Assembly (NCBI GenBank): GCA_021814615.1
Contig: JAKAHZ010000018.1
Span: 1 to 38,249, forward strand
Reading direction: 5' to 3'
Length of the DNA: 38,249 bases
From: Nitrospirota bacterium
GTDB lineage: Bacteria > Nitrospirota > UBA9217
The position numbers and the translations under genes were made by a program. The notes under the pieces are model-generated. The model worked only from the letters and a program-made list of their open reading frames with translations. It was not told the DNA's origin and searched no databases. This document shows positions 22,473 through 30,872 of this stretch, in pieces (within the stretch, counting starts at the first letter, position 1; every line of letters starts with the position of its first letter).

Positions 22473-22542
22473 TCGAGAAGGCCGGCTCCGGCCGGCCGAG
22501 ATTCCGCTGGCAATTCCCGGACCATGCTGGTAGAGTGCGGCT

Positions 22543-23229
22543 ATGGACCAGGAAGTCGCCATTGTGCTCGTGAGTGGCGGCATGGACAGCTGCGTAACCG
22601 CCGCCATTGCCGCACAATCATATTGTCTCGCATTCCTCCACGTGAACTACGGTCAGCGCACCGAAGCGCGCGAGCTCGAGGCGTTCAACCGCATCGCAGA
22701 TCATTACCGTGTAGAGCAGCGGCTCGTCGTGAGCATCGAGCACCTGAAGGCAATCGGCGGATCGGCGCTCACGGACAAGTCCATCCCCGTTCCCGAACAC
22801 AATGCCCTTCCCGCCTCGTCAATGCAATCTCCCATCCCTTCGACCTATGTCCCCTTCCGGAACGCTCATCTCCTGTCCATTGCCGTTTCCTGGGCTGAGG
22901 TGATCGACGCCCGGAAGATCTTCATCGGTGCAGTCGAAGAGGACAGCTCCGGCTACCCCGATTGCCGCGAGGTCTTCTACGAAGCCTTCAACCGGGTGAT
23001 CGAGACCGGCACCAAGCCCGAGACGCGCATCGAGATCGTCACGCCCCTCATCCATCTGACGAAACCCGCCATTGTGCGTAAAGGCGTTGAACTGCAAGCG
23101 CCGCTGAAGCTGACCTGGAGCTGTTATCAGGGAAGCGAGAAGGCCTGCGGCAGGTGCGAGAGCTGCCTCCTGCGGCTGAAGGGATTCCGCGAGGCCGGCG
23201 TTCCGGACCCCATCCCTTACGAGTCCTAG
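22543..23229 (+). CDS. queC: 7-cyano-7-deazaguanine synthase QueC
   Basis: A 228-residue ATP-dependent enzyme that makes preQ0 from carboxy-deazaguanine for queuosine. The PP-loop SGGMDS is at 11-16; [21 protein letters not shown] and [10 protein letters not shown] follow. The zinc site is Cys194, Cys202, Cys205, Cys208 (CGRCESC). Length is normal. It follows the 45-residue gene after 70 bp, with a GC-rich hairpin without T-tract between them, so read-through from the DUF1858 promoter is possible. No preQ1 riboswitch is seen in front of it. Confidence 0.94.
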   Translation: MDQEVAIVLVSGGMDSCVTAAIAAQSYCLAFLHVNYGQRTEARELEAFNRIADHYRVEQRLVVSIEHLKAIGGSALTDKSIPVPEHNALPASSMQSPIPSTYVPFRNAHLLSIAVSWAEVIDARKIFIGAVEEDSSGYPDCREVFYEAFNRVIETGTKPETRIEIVTPLIHLTKPAIVRKGVELQAPLKLTWSCYQGSEKACGRCESCLLRLKGFREAGVPDPIPYES

Positions 23230-23283
23230 AAGCCAAACTCTTTTCATTGTAGTCGATGTGCTGCAGAGAGATCGCGAAGAGAA

Positions 23284-24537
23284 TCAGGCAAGAACACTGG
23301 TAACGAGCAAGAGCAGGGTCAGCAGAATCAGGATCGCAACGGTGATCCAGCTCACGACATTCATCCGCTTCGAGTTGACGTACTCCCCCATCACTTCCTT
23401 ATCATTCACCATCCGGAGCATGATGATCAGCACGATCGGCAGCAGGATCCCGTTCACCGTCTGGGACAGGAACATGATCTTGATCAGCGGCACGCCGGGC
23501 AGCATGATCACGCCGGCGCCGATGGCTATGAAGGCCGTGTAGAAGCCGAGGAACTGAGGCGCTTCGCTGAAGGTCTTATTGATCCCCGACTCCCACCCGA
23601 ATGCCTCGGACAGGCCGTAGGCCGTGGCCAGGGGAAGCACGAAGGCGGCCAGGAAGGACGCGTTCAGGAGCCCGATGGCGAAGAGATGCGATGCGAAATG
23701 CCCTGCCAGCGGTTCCAGCGCCTTTGCCGCGTCCTCGGCGGAATCCACCACGATGCCCGCCGGGTGGAGCATGGTCCCGGTGCAGAGAACGATGAAAAAG
23801 GCGATGAACACGGTCATGAAGGCGCCCACATAGGCGTCGTACTTGGCGTAGGGGTACTCCTCGATCCGCACTCCCTTGTCCACGACGGCGGACTGGAGGT
23901 AGAACTGCATATAGGGAGTGACCGTCGTGCCGACCATGGTGATAAAGAGCAGGAAATAGTCCCGGTCGAACCGGATGCGGGGCATGGCGATCTGGCTCGC
24001 CACCTCCTGCCACGGCGGATTGGCAAGGAACCCCGAGACCACGTAGGTGAAATAGACCAGGCTGATGACGATGAAGAACCGTTCAACCTGTTTGAAATTC
24101 CCCTTCACCACCACGAACCAGACGATGACCGCCGACACAGGGACGGAAATATTCTTGTGCACGCCGAACATCTCCATGCTGGCAGCGATGCCGGCGAACT
24201 CCGCGATGGTGACCGTCAGGTTGGCGAAGACGAAGAGCGCCATGATGGCCAGGGTCACGCGCACGCCGAACTGCTCGCGCACCAGGTCGCCGAATCCCTT
24301 GCCTGTCACCACGCCCATACGCGCGGACATTTCCTGGACCACGGCAAGCGCGAAGGTGATCAGAAGGAGGGCCCACAGCATGCCGTAGCCCTCGCGGGCG
24401 CCGACGATCGAATAGGTCGCGATGCCGCCGGCGTCGTTGCCCGCATTGCCTGCGATGAACCCGGGACCGATGACGGAGAGCAGCACCAGAAAGCGGTTAT
24501 TGGCGAGATACGACTTGATTCGTTCGAAAACCGACAT
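23284..24537 (-). CDS. NRAMP-family divalent metal transporter, atypical metal site
   Basis: A 417-residue, about 11-helix membrane transporter. It starts like NRAMP proteins (FLVLLSVIGPGFIAG), but the helix-1 metal motif DPGN is replaced by NDAGG (residues 34-38). The helix-6 motif (MPHN type) is replaced by TVTPYMQFYLQS, so the soft-metal-binding Met and the His are absent. This suggests a substrate other than the usual Mn/Fe, for example Mg. The ATG at 24537 (AGGTG seven bases upstream) is chosen over a GTG at 24552. It lies 36 bp after the PRC/MgtE_N/CBS gene, an operon partner. No manganese riboswitch is seen. Confidence 0.85.
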   Translation of the reverse strand: MSVFERIKSYLANNRFLVLLSVIGPGFIAGNAGNDAGGIATYSIVGAREGYGMLWALLLITFALAVVQEMSARMGVVTGKGFGDLVREQFGVRVTLAIMALFVFANLTVTIAEFAGIAASMEMFGVHKNISVPVSAVIVWFVVVKGNFKQVERFFIVISLVYFTYVVSGFLANPPWQEVASQIAMPRIRFDRDYFLLFITMVGTTVTPYMQFYLQSAVVDKGVRIEEYPYAKYDAYVGAFMTVFIAFFIVLCTGTMLHPAGIVVDSAEDAAKALEPLAGHFASHLFAIGLLNASFLAAFVLPLATAYGLSEAFGWESGINKTFSEAPQFLGFYTAFIAIGAGVIMLPGVPLIKIMFLSQTVNGILLPIVLIIMLRMVNDKEVMGEYVNSKRMNVVSWITVAILILLTLLLLVTSVLA

Positions 24538-24573
24538 GGAAACACCTGGCACCCTGCGTTGCTGGTGCGTTCG

Positions 24574-25839
24574 CTATAATTTTCTGCGTTTCTTTCTCGA
24601 GGCCGGCGGAAGGAGGAAGTCGACGACGTCGTCCACGGTCACGATCCCGCGCAGGAAGCCGTCCTCGTCGACCACAGGCGCGGCAAGAAGGTTGTACTTG
24701 GAGATGAACTCGGCGACATCCTGCTGTTCGGCGTTCAGGGGCAATGTCTTGACCGGCGACCGCATGATGTCGCGCAACTGGACTTCGGGCCGGGCAAGGA
24801 TGAGGTCCTTGAGGGTCAGGACGCCCAGCAGGCGCTCCTGGTCGTCGGTGATATAGAGATAATAGACGGTCTCCACGTCCGGCGCCTCGAGCCGGAGTTC
24901 CTTGATGGCGTCATCGACGCTCATATCAGGCGGAAAAGAAAGGAATTCCGTGGTCATCAGACCGCCCGCCGAATCCTCCTCGTGCTCCAGGAGTTCCTTG
25001 ACCTCCTGCGCCTCTTCCTTTTCCATCAGACTGATCAGTTCCTCGGCCTTCTTCTCCGGAAGGTCGCCCAGCACGTCGGCAGCTTCGTCGGGGGGCATCT
25101 GCTCAAGAATGTCCGATGCCTGCTCCTTGGTCAGATCGTCGATGATGTCAGCCTGCACGCTTGGCTCGAGCTCGTGCAGCGTGTCCGCCGCAGTTTCCAC
25201 ATCAAGGGTGCCGAAGATGGCGCTCCGTTCCTTCTGCGAAACTTCGCTCATGATCTCGGCCAGGTCGGCGGGGTGCATCTGCGAGACTTTCTGGCGCGAC
25301 ACGGTAAGGGTCAGCTTGCTCAGTTTTGGTTCAACGGGCTGCAGGTAGTGCCAGCCGATCAGCGACGCGGGAAGCCGGTAATGGAAAACGGAGAGGAACC
25401 GCTCGCCCCGCGATTCCAGGTTCAGCCTGCGCAGGATGCCCCTGAGGCCGATATCCACGGCGATCAGGCATATTTTGCCGTTCACATCGCCCAGTTTGAG
25501 ATCGTTCACGCGCACCAGTTTGGCGCCGTTGATGTCAACGATCTGCTTGTCCAGAAGGTCGCGGCAGATCCGGACCTCTGACGGGGAGAGTTCGGAGGCA
25601 TGAAGAGCGGATTTCAGCAGATTGACGGAGATGACCCTGCGGTTGAAGAGGTTGACCTGGTCCCACAGTACGACGAAGGATTGTTTGCCCGATTGAACGA
25701 TGAACGAGGTGATGGCGGGAAAGGGATCTCCGAGGCCTAGGGTAAGATCCTTGAGCTTGCCGATCTCTTCGCCAGCCTGGTCCAGAACGGGCTTGTTGTA
25801 CACCTCGCTGACAAAGATGTCCCCGGCGAAAAACGGCAT
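24574..25839 (-). CDS. PRC-barrel / MgtE_N / CBS-pair protein (soluble MgtE-like regulator)
   Basis: A 421-residue cytoplasmic protein with no membrane helix. Residues about 5-80 and 95-150 look like two PRC-barrels (NKPVLDQAGEEIGKLKDL, and a second with LVRVNDLKLGDVNGK). Residues about 185-285 are an MgtE_N superhelix of repeated QMPPDEAADVLGDLPEKKAE units. Residues about 290-410 are a CBS pair (LMTTEFLSFPPDMSVDDAI to GIVTVDDVVDFLLP). This is the Mg-sensing half of an MgtE channel without its pore. With the NRAMP-like transporter 36 bp downstream it probably gates that transporter in response to Mg or nucleotides (inference). Confidence 0.85.
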   Translation of the reverse strand: MPFFAGDIFVSEVYNKPVLDQAGEEIGKLKDLTLGLGDPFPAITSFIVQSGKQSFVVLWDQVNLFNRRVISVNLLKSALHASELSPSEVRICRDLLDKQIVDINGAKLVRVNDLKLGDVNGKICLIAVDIGLRGILRRLNLESRGERFLSVFHYRLPASLIGWHYLQPVEPKLSKLTLTVSRQKVSQMHPADLAEIMSEVSQKERSAIFGTLDVETAADTLHELEPSVQADIIDDLTKEQASDILEQMPPDEAADVLGDLPEKKAEELISLMEKEEAQEVKELLEHEEDSAGGLMTTEFLSFPPDMSVDDAIKELRLEAPDVETVYYLYITDDQERLLGVLTLKDLILARPEVQLRDIMRSPVKTLPLNAEQQDVAEFISKYNLLAAPVVDEDGFLRGIVTVDDVVDFLLPPASRKKRRKL

Positions 25840-25880
25840 TCACCACCCCGATGCTGACCTGGACTGTGCATCACGGGCTG

Positions 25881-25908
25881 ATTATACCAGCCGACCTGTT
25901 CAAGTCAA
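25881..25908 (-). promoter_or_regulatory. Strong sigma-70 promoter of the MgtE-like/NRAMP operon
   Basis: TTGACT (25908-25903), a 16-bp spacer and a perfect TATAAT (25886-25881) on the minus strand, about 42 bp from the start codon. Confidence 0.82.
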
Positions 25909-26117
25909 GCAAATTCCGGTTTTTCTGATAGAATAGTGATAGAAGAAGTTCCTTTTGCCCGGCCAAACCGGATGTGCGGAAAGGCCGATCCAGAGCGGCC
26001 TTGTATAAGTCGCTAAAATATCGATATAAATAAAATTATGATGATTGGAAATACTATTTTTGATATAGTTTTTTACCGGTGCTGTGTACTGTATCGATTT
26101 GAAAGGAGACTGGCGAC
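25909..26117. other. AT-rich leader of the PhoU-like gene
   Basis: No gene is seen. GGCCG...CGGCC makes a small hairpin at about 25983-26000. An AT-rich segment (26015-26075) has TATAGT near 26060 but no well-spaced -35. AAAGGAG precedes the ATG at 26118. Confidence 0.4.
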
Positions 26118-26720
26118 ATGTCGGAACAGGCGCTGAAGGACGTCAAGAAGGACATCTACCTCCTGATGCATAAGGTCGAGGAGATGCTCGAACTCACCGA
26201 GGACGCGTTCACCAAGAACAAATCGGCGGCCCTGGACCAGGCAGCGGAGATCGCGAGGGAGATCAAGAAACGCGAGGATCTGCTGACCGAGAAGCTCGCC
26301 AAGGCGGCATCCGCCGGCGGCGAGGCGCGGGATATCCTTTCCGTCCCCTCCCATATCGAGAAGAGCGCCGCCAGCATCGAGCGCATCATGGATAATATGC
26401 GGGTCAAGATCAAGGAAGGTATGCTCTTCAGCGACAAGGCCATTCAGGAAACCGGCAAGATGATCACGAAGGGCAAGGAAGTGCTGAAAAAGTCCAGCGA
26501 GGCCCTGGTCACCGGCTCCTCGCAGTCGCTGAGCACGATGAAGCAGGAGTGCGACACCATGATCAAGATGTCGGCGGACTTCGCCACCGCCCATGAGGAC
26601 CGCCTCGTGACCGGCGAGTGCTCCCCCAAGGCTTCGTCCACCTATCTCTGCATCCTCTACGCCTTCGAGGACCTCGCTTCGCACACCAAGGACGTGCTGA
26701 AGAAATTCGCCGCCAAGTAA
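26118..26720 (+). CDS. PhoU-like all-helical protein
   Basis: A 200-residue soluble protein, helical throughout, with two similar halves: DIYLLMHKVEEMLELTEDAF, then EIKKRED, and a later pair HIEKSAASIERIMDN with FSDKAIQETGKMITKGKEV. The pattern (a hydrophobic helix with M.E.A, a charged pair, then a final EDLASHTKDVLKK) is like PhoU/DUF47 helical bundles. PhoU proteins modulate phosphate uptake or bind metal clusters, but the typical E/D metal motif is not clear here. AAAGGAG lies nine bases before the ATG. It is a single-gene unit ended by a bidirectional terminator. Assignment is tentative. Confidence 0.55.
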   Translation: MSEQALKDVKKDIYLLMHKVEEMLELTEDAFTKNKSAALDQAAEIAREIKKREDLLTEKLAKAASAGGEARDILSVPSHIEKSAASIERIMDNMRVKIKEGMLFSDKAIQETGKMITKGKEVLKKSSEALVTGSSQSLSTMKQECDTMIKMSADFATAHEDRLVTGECSPKASSTYLCILYAFEDLASHTKDVLKKFAAK

Positions 26721-26743
26721 ATCGCCGTCCGTTCGCAGCCACG

Positions 26744-26782
26744 AAAAAAGCGCCCCGATTTTCCCGGGGCGCTTTTCTTTTT
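26744..26782. terminator. Bidirectional intrinsic terminator
   Basis: A 12-bp stem (AAAAGCGCCCCG / CGGGGCGCTTTT, 7-base loop) with a T-run on both strands (TTTTCTTTTT on plus, TTTTTTCG on minus). It serves the convergent PhoU-like and purV genes. Confidence 0.92.
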
Positions 26783-26821
26783 CCGCACCCTGCGGCGCGC
26801 GCTGGATCCAGGGTCCGCCGT

Positions 26822-28108
26822 CTAGTGTTTGAACACCCGCTGTCCCGTGTATACCATGGTCACCTTGGGATTTGCTTCATTGCATGCCTGAATGGATTCG
26901 AAGTCACGGTCCGATCCGCCGGGCTGCACGATCGCGGATATCTCCTCCTTGAGGCCCACGTCCACGCCGTCGCGGAAGGGGAAAAAGGCGTCGGATACCA
27001 TGACCGAACCTATGAGGCCTCCCTTGTCCTTCTTTGTCTGCTCATCGATCTCTGTGAGCGCTCCCTTGTCCCGCTTCCCCTGGGCTGCTTCCAGCTCGTA
27101 GGTCTTGTAGGGCACGCCATACTTCCTGAAGCAGAGCGCGTCGGCATACTTGGTATAAGCCTTGAAAATGGCGATCTCGGCCACGCCGACCCGGTCCTGC
27201 TCGCCCGTGCCGATGCCCACCGTCGCCCCGTTCTTCACATAGATCACCGAGTTCGACGTGATCCCCTGCTCCACGTTCCAGCCGAAGAGCATGTCGTCGT
27301 ATTCCCGGTCCGTGGGCCTGCGCTCGATCCGGTACTCCTGGCCCTTGTAGGTCGTCTTCGCCTCCTGGAAGTCCTCCTTCCTGCGGATGGCGTTCTTCTG
27401 GGACTGCTGCACGATCAGGCCGCCGTCGGTAAGGGCCTTGAATTCAACGACGCTCATATCCCGATATTTGGCAAGGTCGGCGATTTTCTCGAGTCTGATG
27501 ATGCGCAGGTTCTTGCGTTTGGCCAGGATGGCAACAGAACCTTCCTCGTACTCAGGAGCGGCAACGACCTCGAGATAGTTGGAATTAGCCAGCTCCGCCG
27601 TCTGCTTGTCCATGGCGCGGTTCACGACAAGGCAGCCGCCGAAGGCGGCGATGCGGTCCGCCATATTGGCGCGGTCATACGCTTCGAAAAGCGACTTTCC
27701 GTAGGCTGCTCCGCAGGGGTTGTTGTGCTTCAGGATGACCGCAGCCGGACGGTCCATAAGGAACTTGAGGATGTTCAGGCCGTTGTCGAGATCGGTGAAG
27801 TTGGTCTTTCCCGGATGTTTGCCCGCCTGGACCATCTGTTCTTCCGTGATGCTGCTGACCAGGCCGTTCCCGGGCTCGATGAACTTCGCCCCGGCGAGGA
27901 TCAGGTTCCCGCGGACCAGCTCGTACATGGCCGCCTGCTGGTCCGGATTCTCGCCGTAGCGCAGCCCCTTCTCGATCAGGTCCCCGCCTTCCTCGAGCTT
28001 CCACGACCGCTTCCGGTAGACCAGTTTCTGGTCCCCGAAGGTGATCGTCATCTCCGGCGGAAAGTTGTCGGCCATGATGGTCTTGTACATTTTTTTGATA
28101 TCCGGCAT
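26822..28108 (-). CDS. purV: AICAR formyltransferase, stand-alone PurH C-terminal domain (PurV type)
   Basis: A 428-residue enzyme with the AICAR transformylase domain only: LRYGENPDQQAA, ILKHNNPCGAAYG, DRIAAFGG, SDAFFPFRDGVDVG and the C-terminal VQPGGSDRDFESIQACNE, ending YTGQRVFKH. It formylates AICAR to FAICAR in purine synthesis. The N-terminal IMP cyclohydrolase domain of bifunctional PurH is absent, so a separate cyclohydrolase (PurJ or PurO) must exist elsewhere. AAGGAGG lies four bases before the ATG. It is the last gene of a long co-directional run, 33 bp after livH. Confidence 0.88.
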   Translation of the reverse strand: MPDIKKMYKTIMADNFPPEMTITFGDQKLVYRKRSWKLEEGGDLIEKGLRYGENPDQQAAMYELVRGNLILAGAKFIEPGNGLVSSITEEQMVQAGKHPGKTNFTDLDNGLNILKFLMDRPAAVILKHNNPCGAAYGKSLFEAYDRANMADRIAAFGGCLVVNRAMDKQTAELANSNYLEVVAAPEYEEGSVAILAKRKNLRIIRLEKIADLAKYRDMSVVEFKALTDGGLIVQQSQKNAIRRKEDFQEAKTTYKGQEYRIERRPTDREYDDMLFGWNVEQGITSNSVIYVKNGATVGIGTGEQDRVGVAEIAIFKAYTKYADALCFRKYGVPYKTYELEAAQGKRDKGALTEIDEQTKKDKGGLIGSVMVSDAFFPFRDGVDVGLKEEISAIVQPGGSDRDFESIQACNEANPKVTMVYTGQRVFKH

Positions 28109-28141
28109 GGCGCCTCCTTGCGGCAGTCGTTCCCGTTCCGT

Positions 28142-29044
28142 TCACACCTTGTCGATGGACCGCTGGCCGAAAAGTCCGGCGGGCCGCAGGATGAGGGTGA
28201 TGATCAGGACCAGGAAGGTAAATGCATCCTTGTATGCGCTTGAAATGTAGCTTGCCCCGAAGTTCTCGATCAGACCGAGCAGGAATCCGCCCGCCATGGC
28301 GCCGGGGATGCTGCCGATCCCTCCCAGCACCGCGGCGGTGAACGCCTTGAGCCCGGCCGTGTATCCCATGAAGAAATGGACCACGCCGTAATACAGGGTG
28401 ACCAGGACGCCGGCGACGGCGGCGAGCGAAGAGCCGATGATGAAGGTGACGGAGATGACCTGATTGACGTTCACACCCACCAGGCCCGCCATGGTCATAT
28501 CCTGTGATGTTGCGCGCATTGCCTTGCCGAGGCGGCTCCTGCTGACGAAAACCTGAAGCGCTACCATCAGGATCACCGAGGTGAATAGAATGAGCAGTTC
28601 CACGGCCGAAACCCTGGCGCCCGCGACCGTCAGCCCTTCGGCGGACAGCATGGGCGGCCAGTTCTTGTAATCCTTGCCCTGCGCAAGCATGATGAAGTTC
28701 TGCAGCAGGATCGACATGCCCACGGCGCTGATGAGCGGCGCGAGCTTCGGCGCATTGCGGAGCGGCCGGTAGGCTACACGTTCGATCATGGCTCCGTAGG
28801 CGCCGCAGAAGAGCATGGCGACAGCAATCGTGATGACCAGCGTCAGGATCATGCTCACCTCCGGCAGGCCGATTGCCGTGAGCGCGCCGAGCACGATGAT
28901 CGCCAGGTAGGCGCCCAGCATGTACACCTCGCCATGGGCGAAATTGATGAGCTGGAGGATACCGTACACCATGGTATACCCCAATGCGATCAGGGCGTAG
29001 ACAGCGCCGAGCGCTAATCCGTTGATAGTCTGCTGAATGAGCAT
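28142..29044 (-). CDS. livH: Branched-chain amino acid ABC permease LivH
   Basis: A 300-residue inner-membrane permease with about eight helices. The start QQTINGLALGAVYALIALGY and YGILQLINFAHGEVYMLGAY are LivH signatures; SRLGKAMRATSQD is the loop that contacts the ATPase; GGIGSIPGAMAGGFLLG is near the end. It pairs with LivM to import Leu/Ile/Val or related compounds. livM, livG and livF are not next to it; purV follows instead. No strong ribosome site is seen before the ATG. Confidence 0.93.
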   Translation of the reverse strand: MLIQQTINGLALGAVYALIALGYTMVYGILQLINFAHGEVYMLGAYLAIIVLGALTAIGLPEVSMILTLVITIAVAMLFCGAYGAMIERVAYRPLRNAPKLAPLISAVGMSILLQNFIMLAQGKDYKNWPPMLSAEGLTVAGARVSAVELLILFTSVILMVALQVFVSRSRLGKAMRATSQDMTMAGLVGVNVNQVISVTFIIGSSLAAVAGVLVTLYYGVVHFFMGYTAGLKAFTAAVLGGIGSIPGAMAGGFLLGLIENFGASYISSAYKDAFTFLVLIITLILRPAGLFGQRSIDKV

Positions 29045-29096
29045 GGGCGTTCAAGCCGAGAGGGCGGCGATTGCCGCCTTGCCCCGCTTCGCGGCG

Positions 29097-30212
29097 TCAA
29101 TGCGCCTCGACGAACTTGCCGTTCTGGACTTTCCAAACCACGTACGGAGCGACGGTGACATCGCCGTTCTTGTCGAAGGAGATCTCGCCGAAAGCGCCCT
29201 TGAAGGCGGTCTTGGAAATATGGTCTGCGAGCTTGGCGCCGTCCGTTGTTCCCGTGTCCCTGATCGACGACAGCAGGATATTTGCCGCATCGTAGGCATA
29301 GATGGAATAGGGGCCCGGTTCTCCGTACTTCGCCGTGTATCGTTCGTTGAACTGTTTTGCCGTCGACAGGCCCGCCGTGTCCTTGCCGAAGGTCACATAG
29401 GTGCCCTCCGCGGCCGAGCCGGCGATCTTGATGAACGTAGGATCGTAGACGCCGTCGCCGGTGATCATGGGCGCGGTCAGGCCCACTTCCTTGGCCTGCC
29501 GAACGAGCCGCGCGGCCTCGGGGTAGACGCCGCCGAAGAAATACGCGTCCGGCTTCTTTTCCTTGATCGTCGTGAGCACGGCCTTGTAGTCCGCGTCGCG
29601 CTGGATGATGCCGTCGTAATACACGACCTCAACCTTGCTCTCCACCGATTTCTTGAAATAATCGGCAAGGCCCTGGCCGTAAGTCGACTTGTCATGAATG
29701 ACCGCGACGCGTTTGGGTTTGAGCGTGTTCAGCACGAATGCAGCGGCCACGCCGCCCTGCTGGTCGTCGGTGCCGCAGACGCGAAAGACGTTCCGGAAGC
29801 CCTGTTGCGTAAGACGGGGGTTCGTCGAGGCGGGGCTGATCATGACGATGTTCGCCTTGTTATAGTATTCAGATGCGGGGATGGAGCAGCTTGAGTTCCA
29901 GTGGCCGACAACGCCCGCGACCTTCTGGTTCACATATTTGTTCGCGATGGAGACCGCCTGTTTGGGATCCGCCTGATCGTCGCCGGCGATCACTTCGATC
30001 TTCTTCCCCAGCACGCCGCCCTTCTCGTTCCATTCCGCGGCGGCTAGTTCGACGGCATTCCGCAGGTCGATGCCCATCTTGCTCTGATCGCCCGTCATAG
30101 GACCGGCAGCGCCGATCCTGATGCTGTTCTTGTCCGACGATGTGCATCCGGAGGCAACAATCAGAAACATTGCTCCAAACAATGTGATCGCACTTTGCAG
30201 AAAGCGTTTCAT
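29097..30212 (-). CDS. livK: Branched-chain amino acid-binding lipoprotein LivK
   Basis: A 371-residue periplasmic binding protein with a lipoprotein signal (lipobox VASGC, Cys23). IRIGAAGPMTGDQSKMGIDL, NSSCSIPASEYYNKANIVMISPAST, HDKSTYGQGLADYFKK and PYSIYAYDAANIL are typical type-1 Leu/Ile/Val-binding protein segments. It delivers the ligand to the LivHMGF transporter. A purine-rich GGAGGAGAAGGA leader precedes the ATG. thiE is 24 bp upstream and livH 52 bp downstream. Confidence 0.92.
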   Translation of the reverse strand: MKRFLQSAITLFGAMFLIVASGCTSSDKNSIRIGAAGPMTGDQSKMGIDLRNAVELAAAEWNEKGGVLGKKIEVIAGDDQADPKQAVSIANKYVNQKVAGVVGHWNSSCSIPASEYYNKANIVMISPASTNPRLTQQGFRNVFRVCGTDDQQGGVAAAFVLNTLKPKRVAVIHDKSTYGQGLADYFKKSVESKVEVVYYDGIIQRDADYKAVLTTIKEKKPDAYFFGGVYPEAARLVRQAKEVGLTAPMITGDGVYDPTFIKIAGSAAEGTYVTFGKDTAGLSTAKQFNERYTAKYGEPGPYSIYAYDAANILLSSIRDTGTTDGAKLADHISKTAFKGAFGEISFDKNGDVTVAPYVVWKVQNGKFVEAH

Positions 30213-30236
30213 TCCTTCTCCTCCTTCGCCGGTTTT

Positions 30237-30872
30237 TCATGCCGGTCTGTTTCCCATTCCATGCAGCAGCGCCGTTATGGCATTCGGAATATGGGGAGCG
30301 CGAAGAACCGCACCGATGACGGCGATGCCGTCGGCGCCGGCTTCGATCGCGGACCGGGCGTTGCTCTCGTCGATGCCGCCGATGGCCAGGATGGGGAGCG
30401 ACACCGCCCGTCGAACATTACGGAGCCGCTCCAGTCCCTGCATCGGTCCGGCATCCTTGGTCGATGTGGCGAAGAGCGGGCCGAATCCGATATAATCGGC
30501 CCCGTCCGATTCTGCCCGGATTGCCTGCTCCGCGCTGTGGGTGGAGATGCCGATCACCCTGTCCGGGCCGAGCAGACTGCGTGCCTCAGCCAGGGGAAGG
30601 TCGTCCTGGCCCAGATGCACGCCGTCAGCGCCAGTTGCCAAAGCGATATCGGCGTGATCGTTCACGATGAAGACCGCGCCGGATGACCTGAGTTTCTCGG
30701 CTAGCCGGGAAGCGTTCTCATAGACCCGGCGGCGGCTCCCCTCTTTGTCCCGGTACTGGAAGAGCCGTATGCCGGCCTGAAGAGCTTCATTGGCCACTGC
30801 TACTACATCGTCGGACAGATGAACCGCGTCCAGAATGAGGCAGAGGCCCCCGATGTCACGACGGCGGGGAAT
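30237..30872 (-). CDS. thiE: Thiamine-phosphate synthase ThiE
   Basis: About 210 residues, TIM-barrel enzyme joining HMP-PP and thiazole phosphate. [51 protein letters not shown] and GIAVIGAVL are ThiE signatures. The frame is open to 30992, but the extra 40 residues are just the accC 3' end in another frame. No ATG, GTG or TTG lies between codon 4 of that extension and the domain. An ATT at 30872 has GGAG seven bases upstream and gives a normal-length protein; a neighbouring ATT is at 30875. The gene overlaps accC by 17 bp. No TPP riboswitch is seen. Confidence 0.85.
   Translation of the reverse strand: MPRRRDIGGLCLILDAVHLSDDVVAVANEALQAGIRLFQYRDKEGSRRRVYENASRLAEKLRSSGAVFIVNDHADIALATGADGVHLGQDDLPLAEARSLLGPDRVIGISTHSAEQAIRAESDGADYIGFGPLFATSTKDAGPMQGLERLRNVRRAVSLPILAIGGIDESNARSAIEAGADGIAVIGAVLRAPHIPNAITALLHGMGNRPA

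Noticed and set aside
22473-22500. Terminator after the 45-residue gene
   Set aside because: The hairpin is GC-rich, but no T-tract follows on the plus strand, so it is not called as an intrinsic terminator.
22473-22542. preQ1 riboswitch before queC
   Set aside because: Only a GC-rich hairpin is present; the A-rich tail and loop of preQ1 riboswitches are missing. The same is true upstream of queD.
26618-28243. A 541-codon plus-strand open frame
   Set aside because: Antisense to purV and running across the bidirectional terminator.
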